Position numbers and translations under genes: made by a program. This document shows, one piece after another, positions 24,029-30,302 of a stretch of DNA of 39,179 nt. How positions within the stretch are numbered: the first letter of the stretch is position 1; every line of letters starts with the position of its first letter. Source of the DNA: an uncultured bacterium (GTDB lineage Bacteria > Verrucomicrobiota > Kiritimatiellia > RFP12 > UBA1067); NCBI GenBank assembly GCA_902761035.1, contig CACWIW010000045.1, forward strand, positions 1 through 39,179, written 5' to 3'. Under the pieces are notes generated by a model. That model was not told where the DNA came from and did no database searches. It saw only the letters and a list, made by a program, of their open reading frames with translations.

Positions 24029-25327
24029 TCATACAACCACAGCCGCAGCTTTCTTCTTCTTCAAAAAGACCATGACGAGCAACGCAACACCGGCAACTAC
24101 GAGGGGAATGCCTATCAGCGGACGGTAGTAGATCCACGCGACGCCGATCGTGAGCAGCGCGCATGCACCAGATACTAGGCCGGCCGCAAGCGACGTCCCC
24201 ATGGCGACGATGCCGTTCAAGATCGGTATCACGTCCACGAGCGTGTCGATCGGGCCCAGGACCTTCTTCAGGCCGAAGTACATCACAAGCAGGCCCACGA
24301 GACGCAACAGCCAGGTGAGCTTGGAATTCGCCGACTGTGCGTCGGCGAAAATCTTCGCAGCCGGCACGCGGCCGTCGCGGACGAACGACAACGTCTCGCC
24401 GTCCGAAGCCGCCCACGGCAAGAGCGTGTTGCCATCCTGCTGCTCCACGACGGTCACTTCATGTGGCAAGATCACGCTGAACGTAACGCGCACGTCGCCG
24501 GGAACCGGGGCCACCGCGACCGAGCGTCCGCCGGTAATCGCCGTTGCCGCCGCGTTCGCCACGGCCGCAGTCACGTTAGTCGCGGCCCGCGCGGCGGCCA
24601 GCAGCGGAGACATGCCAGTGGAAGCGGAAGTTTGGGGCGTAGTACCTGCGAGTGCCGCGTTGTACGGCACGTAGATGACGCCGTTCTGGTACTGCCCTCC
24701 TGGCACGGTCTCCGGCACCTTGAAGTCAAGCGGAAACGCAAACTTCTTCTTCTCGCCCATGCGCTTCACGTGCTTTTCGTTAAGCGTGAACGCGCCGAGC
24801 GTGACGTTCGCGGCAATCCTGTCCTCGTTGCTGAACGGCATCGCCGAAGGCGGATTGGCCGAACGCTTCGACGCATCGTGGAATTCGGCGGAATTGACGG
24901 GGCTGGAACGCCATTCGTTCGAGTAGGAGTAGGTCGTCTTCTCCACGGTCTTGTCGCCCCGCTTCTCGCGCGTAGTCTCGGAATGCTCAACCGTCTGGTA
25001 GACCTCCACCGTGCGCATGAGGCGCAATGCGTTGTTGGTAATGCCGAATGCCTCGTCGGATAGGATGTCCTTGGTGTCGGCCTTGCCGCTCACGTGTACG
25101 AGCTTGCCATCGTTCGCGGGGTCCACCTTGTCCGCCGACACATCTATGACGGCACCAGCACCCTCCTTGAGGCGCTTGGCAGTGTCAACGGCGCGGCCCT
25201 CGTTCCAGAACAGGATCGGAAATCCCGCGATGAACAGGGCGAATCCAGCCAACACGCCCTTGAAAGACGATCCAAGGCGCTGGCCCCATGACGGATTTTC
25301 CACAATGCGTTCTTCGGTGACTGCCAT
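24029..25327 (-). CDS. TMEM43-family membrane protein
   Basis: A 432-residue protein resembling TMEM43 (LUMA), a family with a large loop between membrane segments. One N-terminal helix (GVLAGFALFIAGFPILFW, about 24-41) is followed by ...NEGRAVDTAKRLKEGAGAVID, the most recognisable family block, then a long extracytoplasmic domain with VHVSGKADT. Four or so helices end the protein before a KKKK tail. The loop contains an Ala-rich insertion (about 270-315). Bacterial members have no settled function. ATG 25327 lies just inside the end of the TetR gene behind AAAGGA, so the regulator and this gene are translationally linked. Confidence 0.8.
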   Translation of the reverse strand: MAVTEERIVENPSWGQRLGSSFKGVLAGFALFIAGFPILFWNEGRAVDTAKRLKEGAGAVIDVSADKVDPANDGKLVHVSGKADTKDILSDEAFGITNNALRLMRTVEVYQTVEHSETTREKRGDKTVEKTTYSYSNEWRSSPVNSAEFHDASKRSANPPSAMPFSNEDRIAANVTLGAFTLNEKHVKRMGEKKKFAFPLDFKVPETVPGGQYQNGVIYVPYNAALAGTTPQTSASTGMSPLLAAARAATNVTAAVANAAATAITGGRSVAVAPVPGDVRVTFSVILPHEVTVVEQQDGNTLLPWAASDGETLSFVRDGRVPAAKIFADAQSANSKLTWLLRLVGLLVMYFGLKKVLGPIDTLVDVIPILNGIVAMGTSLAAGLVSGACALLTIGVAWIYYRPLIGIPLVVAGVALLVMVFLKKKKAAAVVV

Positions 25328-25328
25328 A

Positions 25329-25979
25329 TCAGTTTCCTTTCTCTCTCTTGGTTTGGGATTTGCTGGTTTGGGATTTGCTTGTGCCGGTTCCGGCGATGGA
25401 CTGCACCATCGCCGAGAAGCGAAGTTTGGATTTCTCTGCATCCTGCTCGACGCCGAGCAGAATGCGCAAAACGACGCTTTCAAGGAGCGCGAACAGCACC
25501 TCCGACGTGAGTCGCGGGTCGACGTTCGCCGACAGCTCCCCGCGGCGCGCGCCCTCCTCGAGCAGACGGAGGAACAGTTCGCGCAGCCCTCCGGTGAACT
25601 GGGCGATTCGCGCGCGCATGTCCTCTCCGCGACGTACCATGTCGATCACGAAGGCGTAAATGGCCAGCAGGAACTGCTTGCGCTCAAAGAGTGTGTCGAT
25701 CACGGTGTCCGATACGCGGTTGAGCCGCTCCGGCACCGGCAGCGGCTGCGCCGCTATGGCGGCACTAGACACCTTGATCTGGTGCGTGCAGCCGTGGATG
25801 GCCTCGTCGAAGATCTCGCGCTTCGTTGTGAAATAGCGGTACAGCGCGGTGCGCGCAACGCCCGTCGCCTCGGAGATCGTGAGGAACGAGACTTTGGCAT
25901 AGCCAAGCCTGGCGAACAGTCCCATAGACCGTTCGACTATGAACTGCCGACGCGCGGCATGATCGATGCGCTTTGCCAT
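25329..25979 (-). CDS. TetR-family transcriptional regulator
   Basis: A 216-residue repressor-type protein. The helix-turn-helix lies at about 20-50 (FARLGYAKVSFLTISEATGV...TALYRYFTTKREIF), and the helical ligand-binding domain follows. The last residues TSKSQTSKSQTK come from a 15-bp direct repeat in the DNA. ATG 25979 is 9 bases after a TGGTATAAT box, so the mRNA is probably leaderless. It diverges from the MATE exporter and precedes the TMEM43-like gene. It probably controls itself, its operon and perhaps the exporter through the 65-bp shared promoter region. Confidence 0.88.
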   Translation of the reverse strand: MAKRIDHAARRQFIVERSMGLFARLGYAKVSFLTISEATGVARTALYRYFTTKREIFDEAIHGCTHQIKVSSAAIAAQPLPVPERLNRVSDTVIDTLFERKQFLLAIYAFVIDMVRRGEDMRARIAQFTGGLRELFLRLLEEGARRGELSANVDPRLTSEVLFALLESVVLRILLGVEQDAEKSKLRFSAMVQSIAGTGTSKSQTSKSQTKREKGN

Positions 25980-26043
25980 GTGCGGAATATTATACCATAA
26001 TCGTACGGCGCGGTGAGGAAAAAATATGGTACAATGGAGGGCA
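25980..26043. promoter_or_regulatory. Divergent TetR/MATE promoter region
   Basis: The minus-strand box TGGTATAAT (25989-25997) serves the TetR gene and the plus-strand box TGGTACAAT (26027-26035) serves the MATE gene. The -10 boxes are only about 30 bp apart, so one bound repressor could block both. I found no clear long palindrome between them. Confidence 0.6.
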
Positions 26044-27402
26044 ATGGACTTCAAAGGCATACTGTCGCCCTACTGGAGGGTGTTGAGGCTTGTCTGGCCG
26101 CTCGCGCTGGGCATGGCCAACAACGCCCTCATGCAGTTCACCGACCGCGTGTTCCTCGCGCGCGAATCGGCGGCGTCACTGGAGGCCATTCTCCCCGCGT
26201 CGATGCTCGCGTTCACGTTCGTTTGCTTTTTCCAGTCGATTGCCGCCTATTCTGGCACTTTCGTCGCGCAGTACCACGGTGCCGGCAACCCGCGCGGCGC
26301 CGCCGCAAGCTGCCGCGCCGGCCTTCTGCTCTCCCTCGCCGCCGGCGTCGTGCTCGCGCTGCTCATCCCGCTGGGACGCATCGTCTGCGACTGGTGCGGA
26401 CATCCCCCGGACGTCCTTGCCCGCGAGAAGACTTACTACACCATCGTCATGTCCGGCGGTTTCTTCCTCTGCGCCGCCATGGCTGTACAGAGCTTCTTCA
26501 CCGGCATAGGACGCACCCGCCTCGTGTTCTGGGTCAACCTTCTCGGCAACGCCGCGAACATCCTGCTCGACTACCTGCTCATCTTCGGCTGCGGCCCCAT
26601 CCCCGCCTCGGGCATCGCCGGTGCCGCCGTCTCCACCGTCATCGCCCAATTTCTCCAGTTCGCGGTCCTGACCGCGTTCGCCTGGCCGCACATCTTCGGA
26701 CGCCGCCCCCCCGACGGCGAACCTCCCTCCTCCAGCGAACATCTCATCTGGCGCATGCTCCGTTTCGGCACGCCGGCCGGGATCTATTCCGTGCTGAACA
26801 TCCTCTCGTTCGCCGTGTTCGTGTTCCTTACCGGACGCGTGGGCGACATGGCCCTCGCCGTCTCTAACGCGACCTTGACGGTCAACTACCTGATCTACGC
26901 GCCGATCGAGGGCTTCGCCATCGGAGCGAGCACGCTTGTAGGGCAACACCAGGGCGCGGGCGATTCCGTCGGCGCGGCGCGCGACGCCCGCCGCGCACTC
27001 ATCCTCGCCGAAATCTACATCGTCGTCGCGGCGCTCGCCGCGCTCGCCTTCCACGGGCCAATCCTCGACCTGTTCGTGGCCGAAACCGCCACGTTTGACC
27101 ATTCCGCGTTCCGCTCGCTCGGTTTTACGCTCTTCTCGCTGATGATGGCATGGCAGTGCTTCGACTGCGCAGATGTAGTCCTCTCCGGCGCGCTCAAGGG
27201 CGCTGGCGACACGCACTTCGTCATGTTCTGGATGCTGTTCTGCTCGTTCGGATTCTGGTTGCCGCTGCTCTTCCTAGTCTATTGGCTGTACCCAACGATG
27301 CCGGCGCTGTGGTCCACGATGATCGCCTACGTCGCGCTGATCTGCGCAGGCACGTGGATCCGCTGGTGCCGAGGCCCCTGGCGCTCAATCAAACTCGTAT
27401 AA
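26044..27402 (+). CDS. MATE-family multidrug/cation exporter
   Basis: A 452-residue inner-membrane exporter of the NorM/MATE type with about twelve hydrophobic segments. The start LVWPLALGMANNALMQFTDRVFLAR (about 14-38) is the family's first helix, and the repeated half begins near RMLRFGTPAGIYSVLNIL, with PIEGFAIGASTLVGQHQGAGD. MATE proteins use sodium or proton gradients to expel drugs or metabolites. ATG 26044 is preferred over ATG 26026, which lies inside the -10 region. GGAGGG sits 4 bases before it. The divergent TetR gene is the likely regulator. Confidence 0.9.
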   Translation: MDFKGILSPYWRVLRLVWPLALGMANNALMQFTDRVFLARESAASLEAILPASMLAFTFVCFFQSIAAYSGTFVAQYHGAGNPRGAAASCRAGLLLSLAAGVVLALLIPLGRIVCDWCGHPPDVLAREKTYYTIVMSGGFFLCAAMAVQSFFTGIGRTRLVFWVNLLGNAANILLDYLLIFGCGPIPASGIAGAAVSTVIAQFLQFAVLTAFAWPHIFGRRPPDGEPPSSSEHLIWRMLRFGTPAGIYSVLNILSFAVFVFLTGRVGDMALAVSNATLTVNYLIYAPIEGFAIGASTLVGQHQGAGDSVGAARDARRALILAEIYIVVAALAALAFHGPILDLFVAETATFDHSAFRSLGFTLFSLMMAWQCFDCADVVLSGALKGAGDTHFVMFWMLFCSFGFWLPLLFLVYWLYPTMPALWSTMIAYVALICAGTWIRWCRGPWRSIKLV

Positions 27403-27440
27403 AAAAGGTGGTGCGAGCCGTCCTCGGCGAGCCGGGCACC
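27401..27440 (-). terminator. Possible terminator between the MATE and beta-flower genes
   Basis: On the minus strand GGTGC (27440-27436) pairs with GCACC (27414-27410) around a GC-rich loop with further CTCG/CGAG pairing, followed by ACC and six T (27406-27401). It would end transcription from the 27457-28207 genes. The inner stem is imperfect. Confidence 0.4.
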
Positions 27441-27456
27441 TCAGCCCGCCGCCGCC

Positions 27457-28026
27457 TCACGAAGCGAAGTGCTTCACGACTTGATAGAGTAGGATGAGCC
27501 CAAAGATAACGCCCACGCACCCTCCGATTCCGTCAACGCATCCGCCAATGCCCTCTTCTATGTCGCTCTGCGCATTCCCGCTGTCATTCCGCCTTCTTCT
27601 GCGGCGAGGAGGCGGTTCGGGCGTGAAGCTTTCATCCTCCCAATCGGAACCGTCATCTTCTTCGCCGTAGTCATCATCATCTTCGTCATCGTATGAATAC
27701 GAGTCGTGCCTGTGGCGGTCGAGCTGCTGGAACACACCGTAGTCGTTGCCGTGTCCAGAGCCAAGCACGTCGTTCCTCACGTAGCCGCTGCCGTGTCCAC
27801 CCCACCCCTCGAAGTTCGCCCCGAACTCCCGCCCCGTGGGGATGTTGCACATGTCCGTCACGCGTCCGTCGGAGTTGATGTGTCCCCGTGGGATGTTGCA
27901 GTCGTCGTAGATCGTGCCGTTTTTCACACGGCCGATGAACCGGTGGTGGGCATCATAGATGCGGCCGTCGTCATCCATGCTGCCCTTGTATTTGTGGTCG
28001 CTTCCGTAAATGTGCCGTTCAGCCAT
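27457..28026 (-). CDS. Beta-flower-like repeat protein with acidic linker and membrane tail
   Basis: A 189-residue protein. Residues 1-65 hold short repeats of the form G-R/T-I-Y-D-x-x-x-x-x-x-G (MDDDGRIYDAHHRFIGRV, NGTIYDDCNIPRGHIN, DGRVTDMCNIPTGRE), which resemble a four-fold beta-flower domain. Then come a Gly/Asp/Tyr-rich part, a strongly acidic run (SYDDEDDDDYGEEDDGSDWEDE), a basic patch (PPPRRRRRR), and a C-terminal hydrophobic segment with GGCVDGIGGCVGVIFGLILLY as a membrane anchor. Function is unknown. AAAGGGAAAA precedes ATG 28026, which overlaps the end of the upstream 62-residue gene by 8 bases. Confidence 0.75.
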   Translation of the reverse strand: MAERHIYGSDHKYKGSMDDDGRIYDAHHRFIGRVKNGTIYDDCNIPRGHINSDGRVTDMCNIPTGREFGANFEGWGGHGSGYVRNDVLGSGHGNDYGVFQQLDRHRHDSYSYDDEDDDDYGEEDDGSDWEDESFTPEPPPRRRRRRNDSGNAQSDIEEGIGGCVDGIGGCVGVIFGLILLYQVVKHFAS

Positions 28027-28207
28027 GGTTTTCCCTTTCACCCTGCTCCTCTGGGAGATAGCAACTGATTCCCTCCAATATGCGGTTCGCAAACCGCTCC
28101 GCCGCGCTAAGCTGCGGCTTCTTCCATGCCTCACGCCGCTCCGCCCGACGCGCCTCCCGCATCGCGAGAGATATTTTAAGCAGCCCTTCTTTCGTTTTTG
28201 AATCCAT
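28019..28207 (-). CDS. Small charged protein coupled to the beta-flower gene
   Basis: A 62-residue helical, charged protein beginning MDSKTKEGLLKISLAMREA, with many Arg, Lys and Glu and no membrane segment. AAGGAG lies 6 bases before ATG 28207, and its TGA overlaps the next gene's start (ATGGCTGA), so the two products are made together. No family recognised. Ribosome-binding site and overlap are the main evidence. Confidence 0.6.
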   Translation of the reverse strand: MDSKTKEGLLKISLAMREARRAERREAWKKPQLSAAERFANRILEGISCYLPEEQGERENHG

Positions 28208-28450
28208 CTTCGTCTCCTTCTTCTTCTCAAGCACCTCAGAAAGGAAGCTCCCTCTCAATCGATTGGCCGCCCATCCTGCGATCAAGACGAGCGGCCTTCT
28301 GGAACATGTTTCCCTTTCGGGCACATCGCCTCTCGGCTACCACCGTGGTGTTCCACTCGGTTGGCGGATGCGCTTTCGCGCATCTCTCCTGATGTCTTGA
28401 CGGCCAGTAGTTTAGCAAAACCCCGGACGGGTTGCAAGAGGGCGCGATTA
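28208..28450 (-). other. Untranslated stretch with GAAA-loop hairpin
   Basis: No clear gene. On the minus strand GATGCGC-GAAA-GCGCATC forms a perfect 7-bp stem with a GNRA tetraloop (28384-28367). A 23-codon frame starting at 28307 follows AAGGGAAAC and ends at 28236. It may be a small leader peptide for the downstream pair, but support is weak. Confidence 0.4.
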
Positions 28451-28532
28451 GATTTTGATCTTCCGGGGGTTCGGGGGCTGAGCCCCTAAGGGATTTTGAT
28501 CTTCCGGGGGTTCGGGGGCAGAGCCCCCGTAT
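28451..28532 (+). repeat. Two direct REP units upstream of the RAYT gene
   Basis: GATTTTGATCTTCCGGGGGT occurs at 28451-28470 and again at 28492-28511. Each is followed by TTCGGGGGC and a GGGGC/GCCCC hairpin. The second ends next to the transposase promoter. Confidence 0.85.
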
Positions 28533-28535
28533 CTT

Positions 28536-28544
28536 TGATATAAT
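28536..28544 (+). promoter_or_regulatory. Extended -10 box of the RAYT gene
   Basis: TGATATAAT, 7 bases before ATG 28552, again predicting a leaderless mRNA. Confidence 0.6.
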
Positions 28545-28551
28545 ATCCACC

Positions 28552-29566
28552 ATGAAACTGAACCTCCAGAAATTCGGCCGCAAATTCTTCTTCATCACCC
28601 TCTGCGTGGAAGGCAGGGCGAAGGTGCTTTCGCGCATCAATCCCGATGCCACGGTCACCTTGCTTGCGGCAGGTGAAGCGGTTTGGGCGGTATGGCGGGA
28701 AACCCACAGCCGCAATCCAGCACTCACTGCATCCAATTTCATCATCATGCCGGATCATATCCATCTTCTGCTCATCGTAAATTATGATATCGATCCCAAT
28801 TTCGATGTGATCGGGTGGATCAAGGATTTCCAGAGGCGGAGCGAGTTGCGGGCAGCCATTCCCAATGATACGGGGCTGCCGCCCCGAACCCTGCAATGGG
28901 GGCTCGGGGGCGTGCCCCCGTTTCATTGGGAGCGCCGCTTCTGGCTCGTCCTCGCGCCAGCTGAAAACCATCCGCCGCTATATCAAGCTCAATCCGGCTC
29001 GCGCGCTCTGGAAGGCCCGCCATCCCAATCGCTTCACGCGCCTCGCCAATATCCGCCATCCCATCCTCGATGCCTCACGCCAATGGGATGCAGTTGGCAA
29101 TCCTCTTCTGCTCTCCTCGCCATTTCTTTTCCACGTGCGCCTCACGCGCAAAATGAGCCTTGAAGAGCATAAGCCCGCGATCGATGAAATCATAGAAAAG
29201 GCCCGGCATGGAATAATTCCCGTTTCGGGATTCCTTTCGCCCGGCGAGAAGGAAGTGCTTCGCCGCCTCAAGGATGAGCCGCTTGCCCGCTTCATCAAGA
29301 TGCGCCCGTGCGCCTTGCCGCCCAGCTACGATCCTTCCGCAGAGGATTCGCGCGAGCTGGCTGCTGATCGGATGCTCATCCTGAGCGGTTTCCCGCAGTC
29401 GGTTGCAGATGCCGGAGCAATCTTCCGGCAGAATTGCCTCGCCATGAATGATATGGCCGCAGCGATTTGCGCACGGGCGAATGCCAATGACCACGGGGGC
29501 TCTGGCACCCCCGAACCCCGCCCAAGGCAGGCCTTCTCCTCTCGGTGCTCTGGCGCCCCCGAATAA
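28552..29566 (+). pseudogene. REP-associated tyrosine transposase, frame broken by REP insertion
   Basis: The N-terminal half reads in one frame from ATG 28552 (KLNLQKFGRKFFFITLCVEG, then the HUH metal motif MPDHIHLLL). The C-terminal half continues one base over, from about 28950 to 29566, with the catalytic-tyrosine region QLKTIRRYIKLNPARALW and a tail with PVSGFLSPGEKEVLRRLKDEPLARF. Between them, at about 28863-28930, lie two inverted REP hairpins with no transposase-like translation. They appear to have split the gene and shifted the frame. RAYTs are Y1 transposase relatives thought to mobilise REP sequences. Either a frameshift during translation rescues it, or it is dead. Confidence 0.75.
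28863..28930. repeat. Inverted REP pair (BIME-like) inside the RAYT gene
   Basis: A first REP (CAATGATACGGGGCTGCCGC, then CCCGAACCC) and a second in the opposite orientation (GGGGGCTCGGGGGCGTGCCC, then CCGTTTCATTGG) sit back to back. The terminal CAATGATACGG and CCGTTTCATTGG are near-inverted repeats, as expected of a mobile bipartite unit. Confidence 0.75.
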
Positions 29567-29603
29567 TCTGGGGGTTCGGGGGCTTGCCCCCGTATCATTG
29601 CCA
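29489..29603. repeat. REP cluster between the RAYT remnant and the ASCH gene
   Basis: One unit at 29489-29527 has GGGGGCTCTGGCACCCCCG, then AACCCCGCCCAAGG, the same module as inside the ABC ATPase and res genes. A second, at about 29563-29598, has GGGGGTTCGGGGGCTTGCCC, then CCGTATCATTG. Partial hairpins lie between them. Confidence 0.8.
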
Positions 29604-30302
29604 TCACCAAATCCGCTTGCCGAGGCTGATATCGATTCCGGCTTCACCGCAATCTTCCACCTCTTCAATTTGCCATATCATCTGGCGATTGGTATAGCCG
29701 CATTGAAGCTTCACCGCAACGGGATGATGGTCGATAAACATTTCGCGGTACTTCTTGCATTGCTTGCGATGCTCCACGTCTTTCACTCCGCATTCAATTT
29801 CCTCATACCAGTATTTCTGCATAACGAGGAATGCAATGCCGCCAGTAGGCAACGCAGAAGGCACGCCCTTTATCCCGCTCACCCACAACTCCGCCGGAGT
29901 GCCGCCGTCGTCGCTTTGCGGCGCGCTCGGTGATCGCGCCCTACCATCGCCATCCGGCGCACTCGGTGATCGCGCCCCGCCGCCGCCCATCAACCCACCC
30001 TTGGCCGCGCATGAAACCACTCTTGCGCCTTCTCCCGCCGCCGCAAGATCTACAACGGCCTTCACCTCCCCTTCAGCCAATACTTCGACCTTGGCGGTCG
30101 TGCAGCATCTCACGCCATTTGGAAGCTCCGCCCGCACGATCAGATTCATGCCATCCTCGTATGGCAGCACGGCCACTTCTTGCGGCGCGCTCGGCGAGCG
30201 GGCCCTACCACATCCGTCCGGCCCGCTCGGCGAGCGGGCCCTACCATCGCCCGATACATACGCCGTGCCGTCTTCCAGGCAATGCAAAAACTTTTCCCTC
30301 AC
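29604..30302 (-). CDS. ASCH-domain protein with in-frame hairpin-repeat insertions
   Basis: A 232-residue protein at the end of the restriction operon. The C-terminal part (about 135-232) looks like an ASCH/PUA-like domain: VSGIKGVPSALPTG, then YWYEEIECGVKDVEHRKQ (the G-x-K-x-x-E-x-R signature), VKLQCGYTNRQMIW and a closing DISLGKRIW. ASCH proteins bind or act on nucleic acids or modified nucleosides. Two pairs of repeat-encoded segments (RARSPSGP/RARSPSAP) at about 21-40 and 109-128 interrupt the chain. The start is GTG 30302, overlapping the Res stop as GTGA, so it is co-translated with Res. A role in sensing or processing modified bases is inference. Confidence 0.65.
   Translation of the reverse strand: MREKFLHCLEDGTAYVSGDGRARSPSGPDGCGRARSPSAPQEVAVLPYEDGMNLIVRAELPNGVRCCTTAKVEVLAEGEVKAVVDLAAAGEGARVVSCAAKGGLMGGGGARSPSAPDGDGRARSPSAPQSDDGGTPAELWVSGIKGVPSALPTGGIAFLVMQKYWYEEIECGVKDVEHRKQCKKYREMFIDHHPVAVKLQCGYTNRQMIWQIEEVEDCGEAGIDISLGKRIW
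29920..29976 (-). repeat. Hairpin element, two copies in the ASCH gene (3' pair)
   Basis: Copies at 29920-29940 and 29956-29976, 36 bp apart, as in the intergenic array. Arms are GGCGCG/CGCGCC; the second has one mismatch (GGCGCA). Confidence 0.85.
30184..30240 (-). repeat. Hairpin element, two copies in the ASCH gene (5' pair)
   Basis: Copies at 30184-30204 (left arm GGCGCG, right arm CGGGCC, a hybrid with one mismatch) and 30220-30240 (GGCCCGCTC/GAGCGGGCC, a perfect 9-bp stem), again 36 bp apart. Confidence 0.85.
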
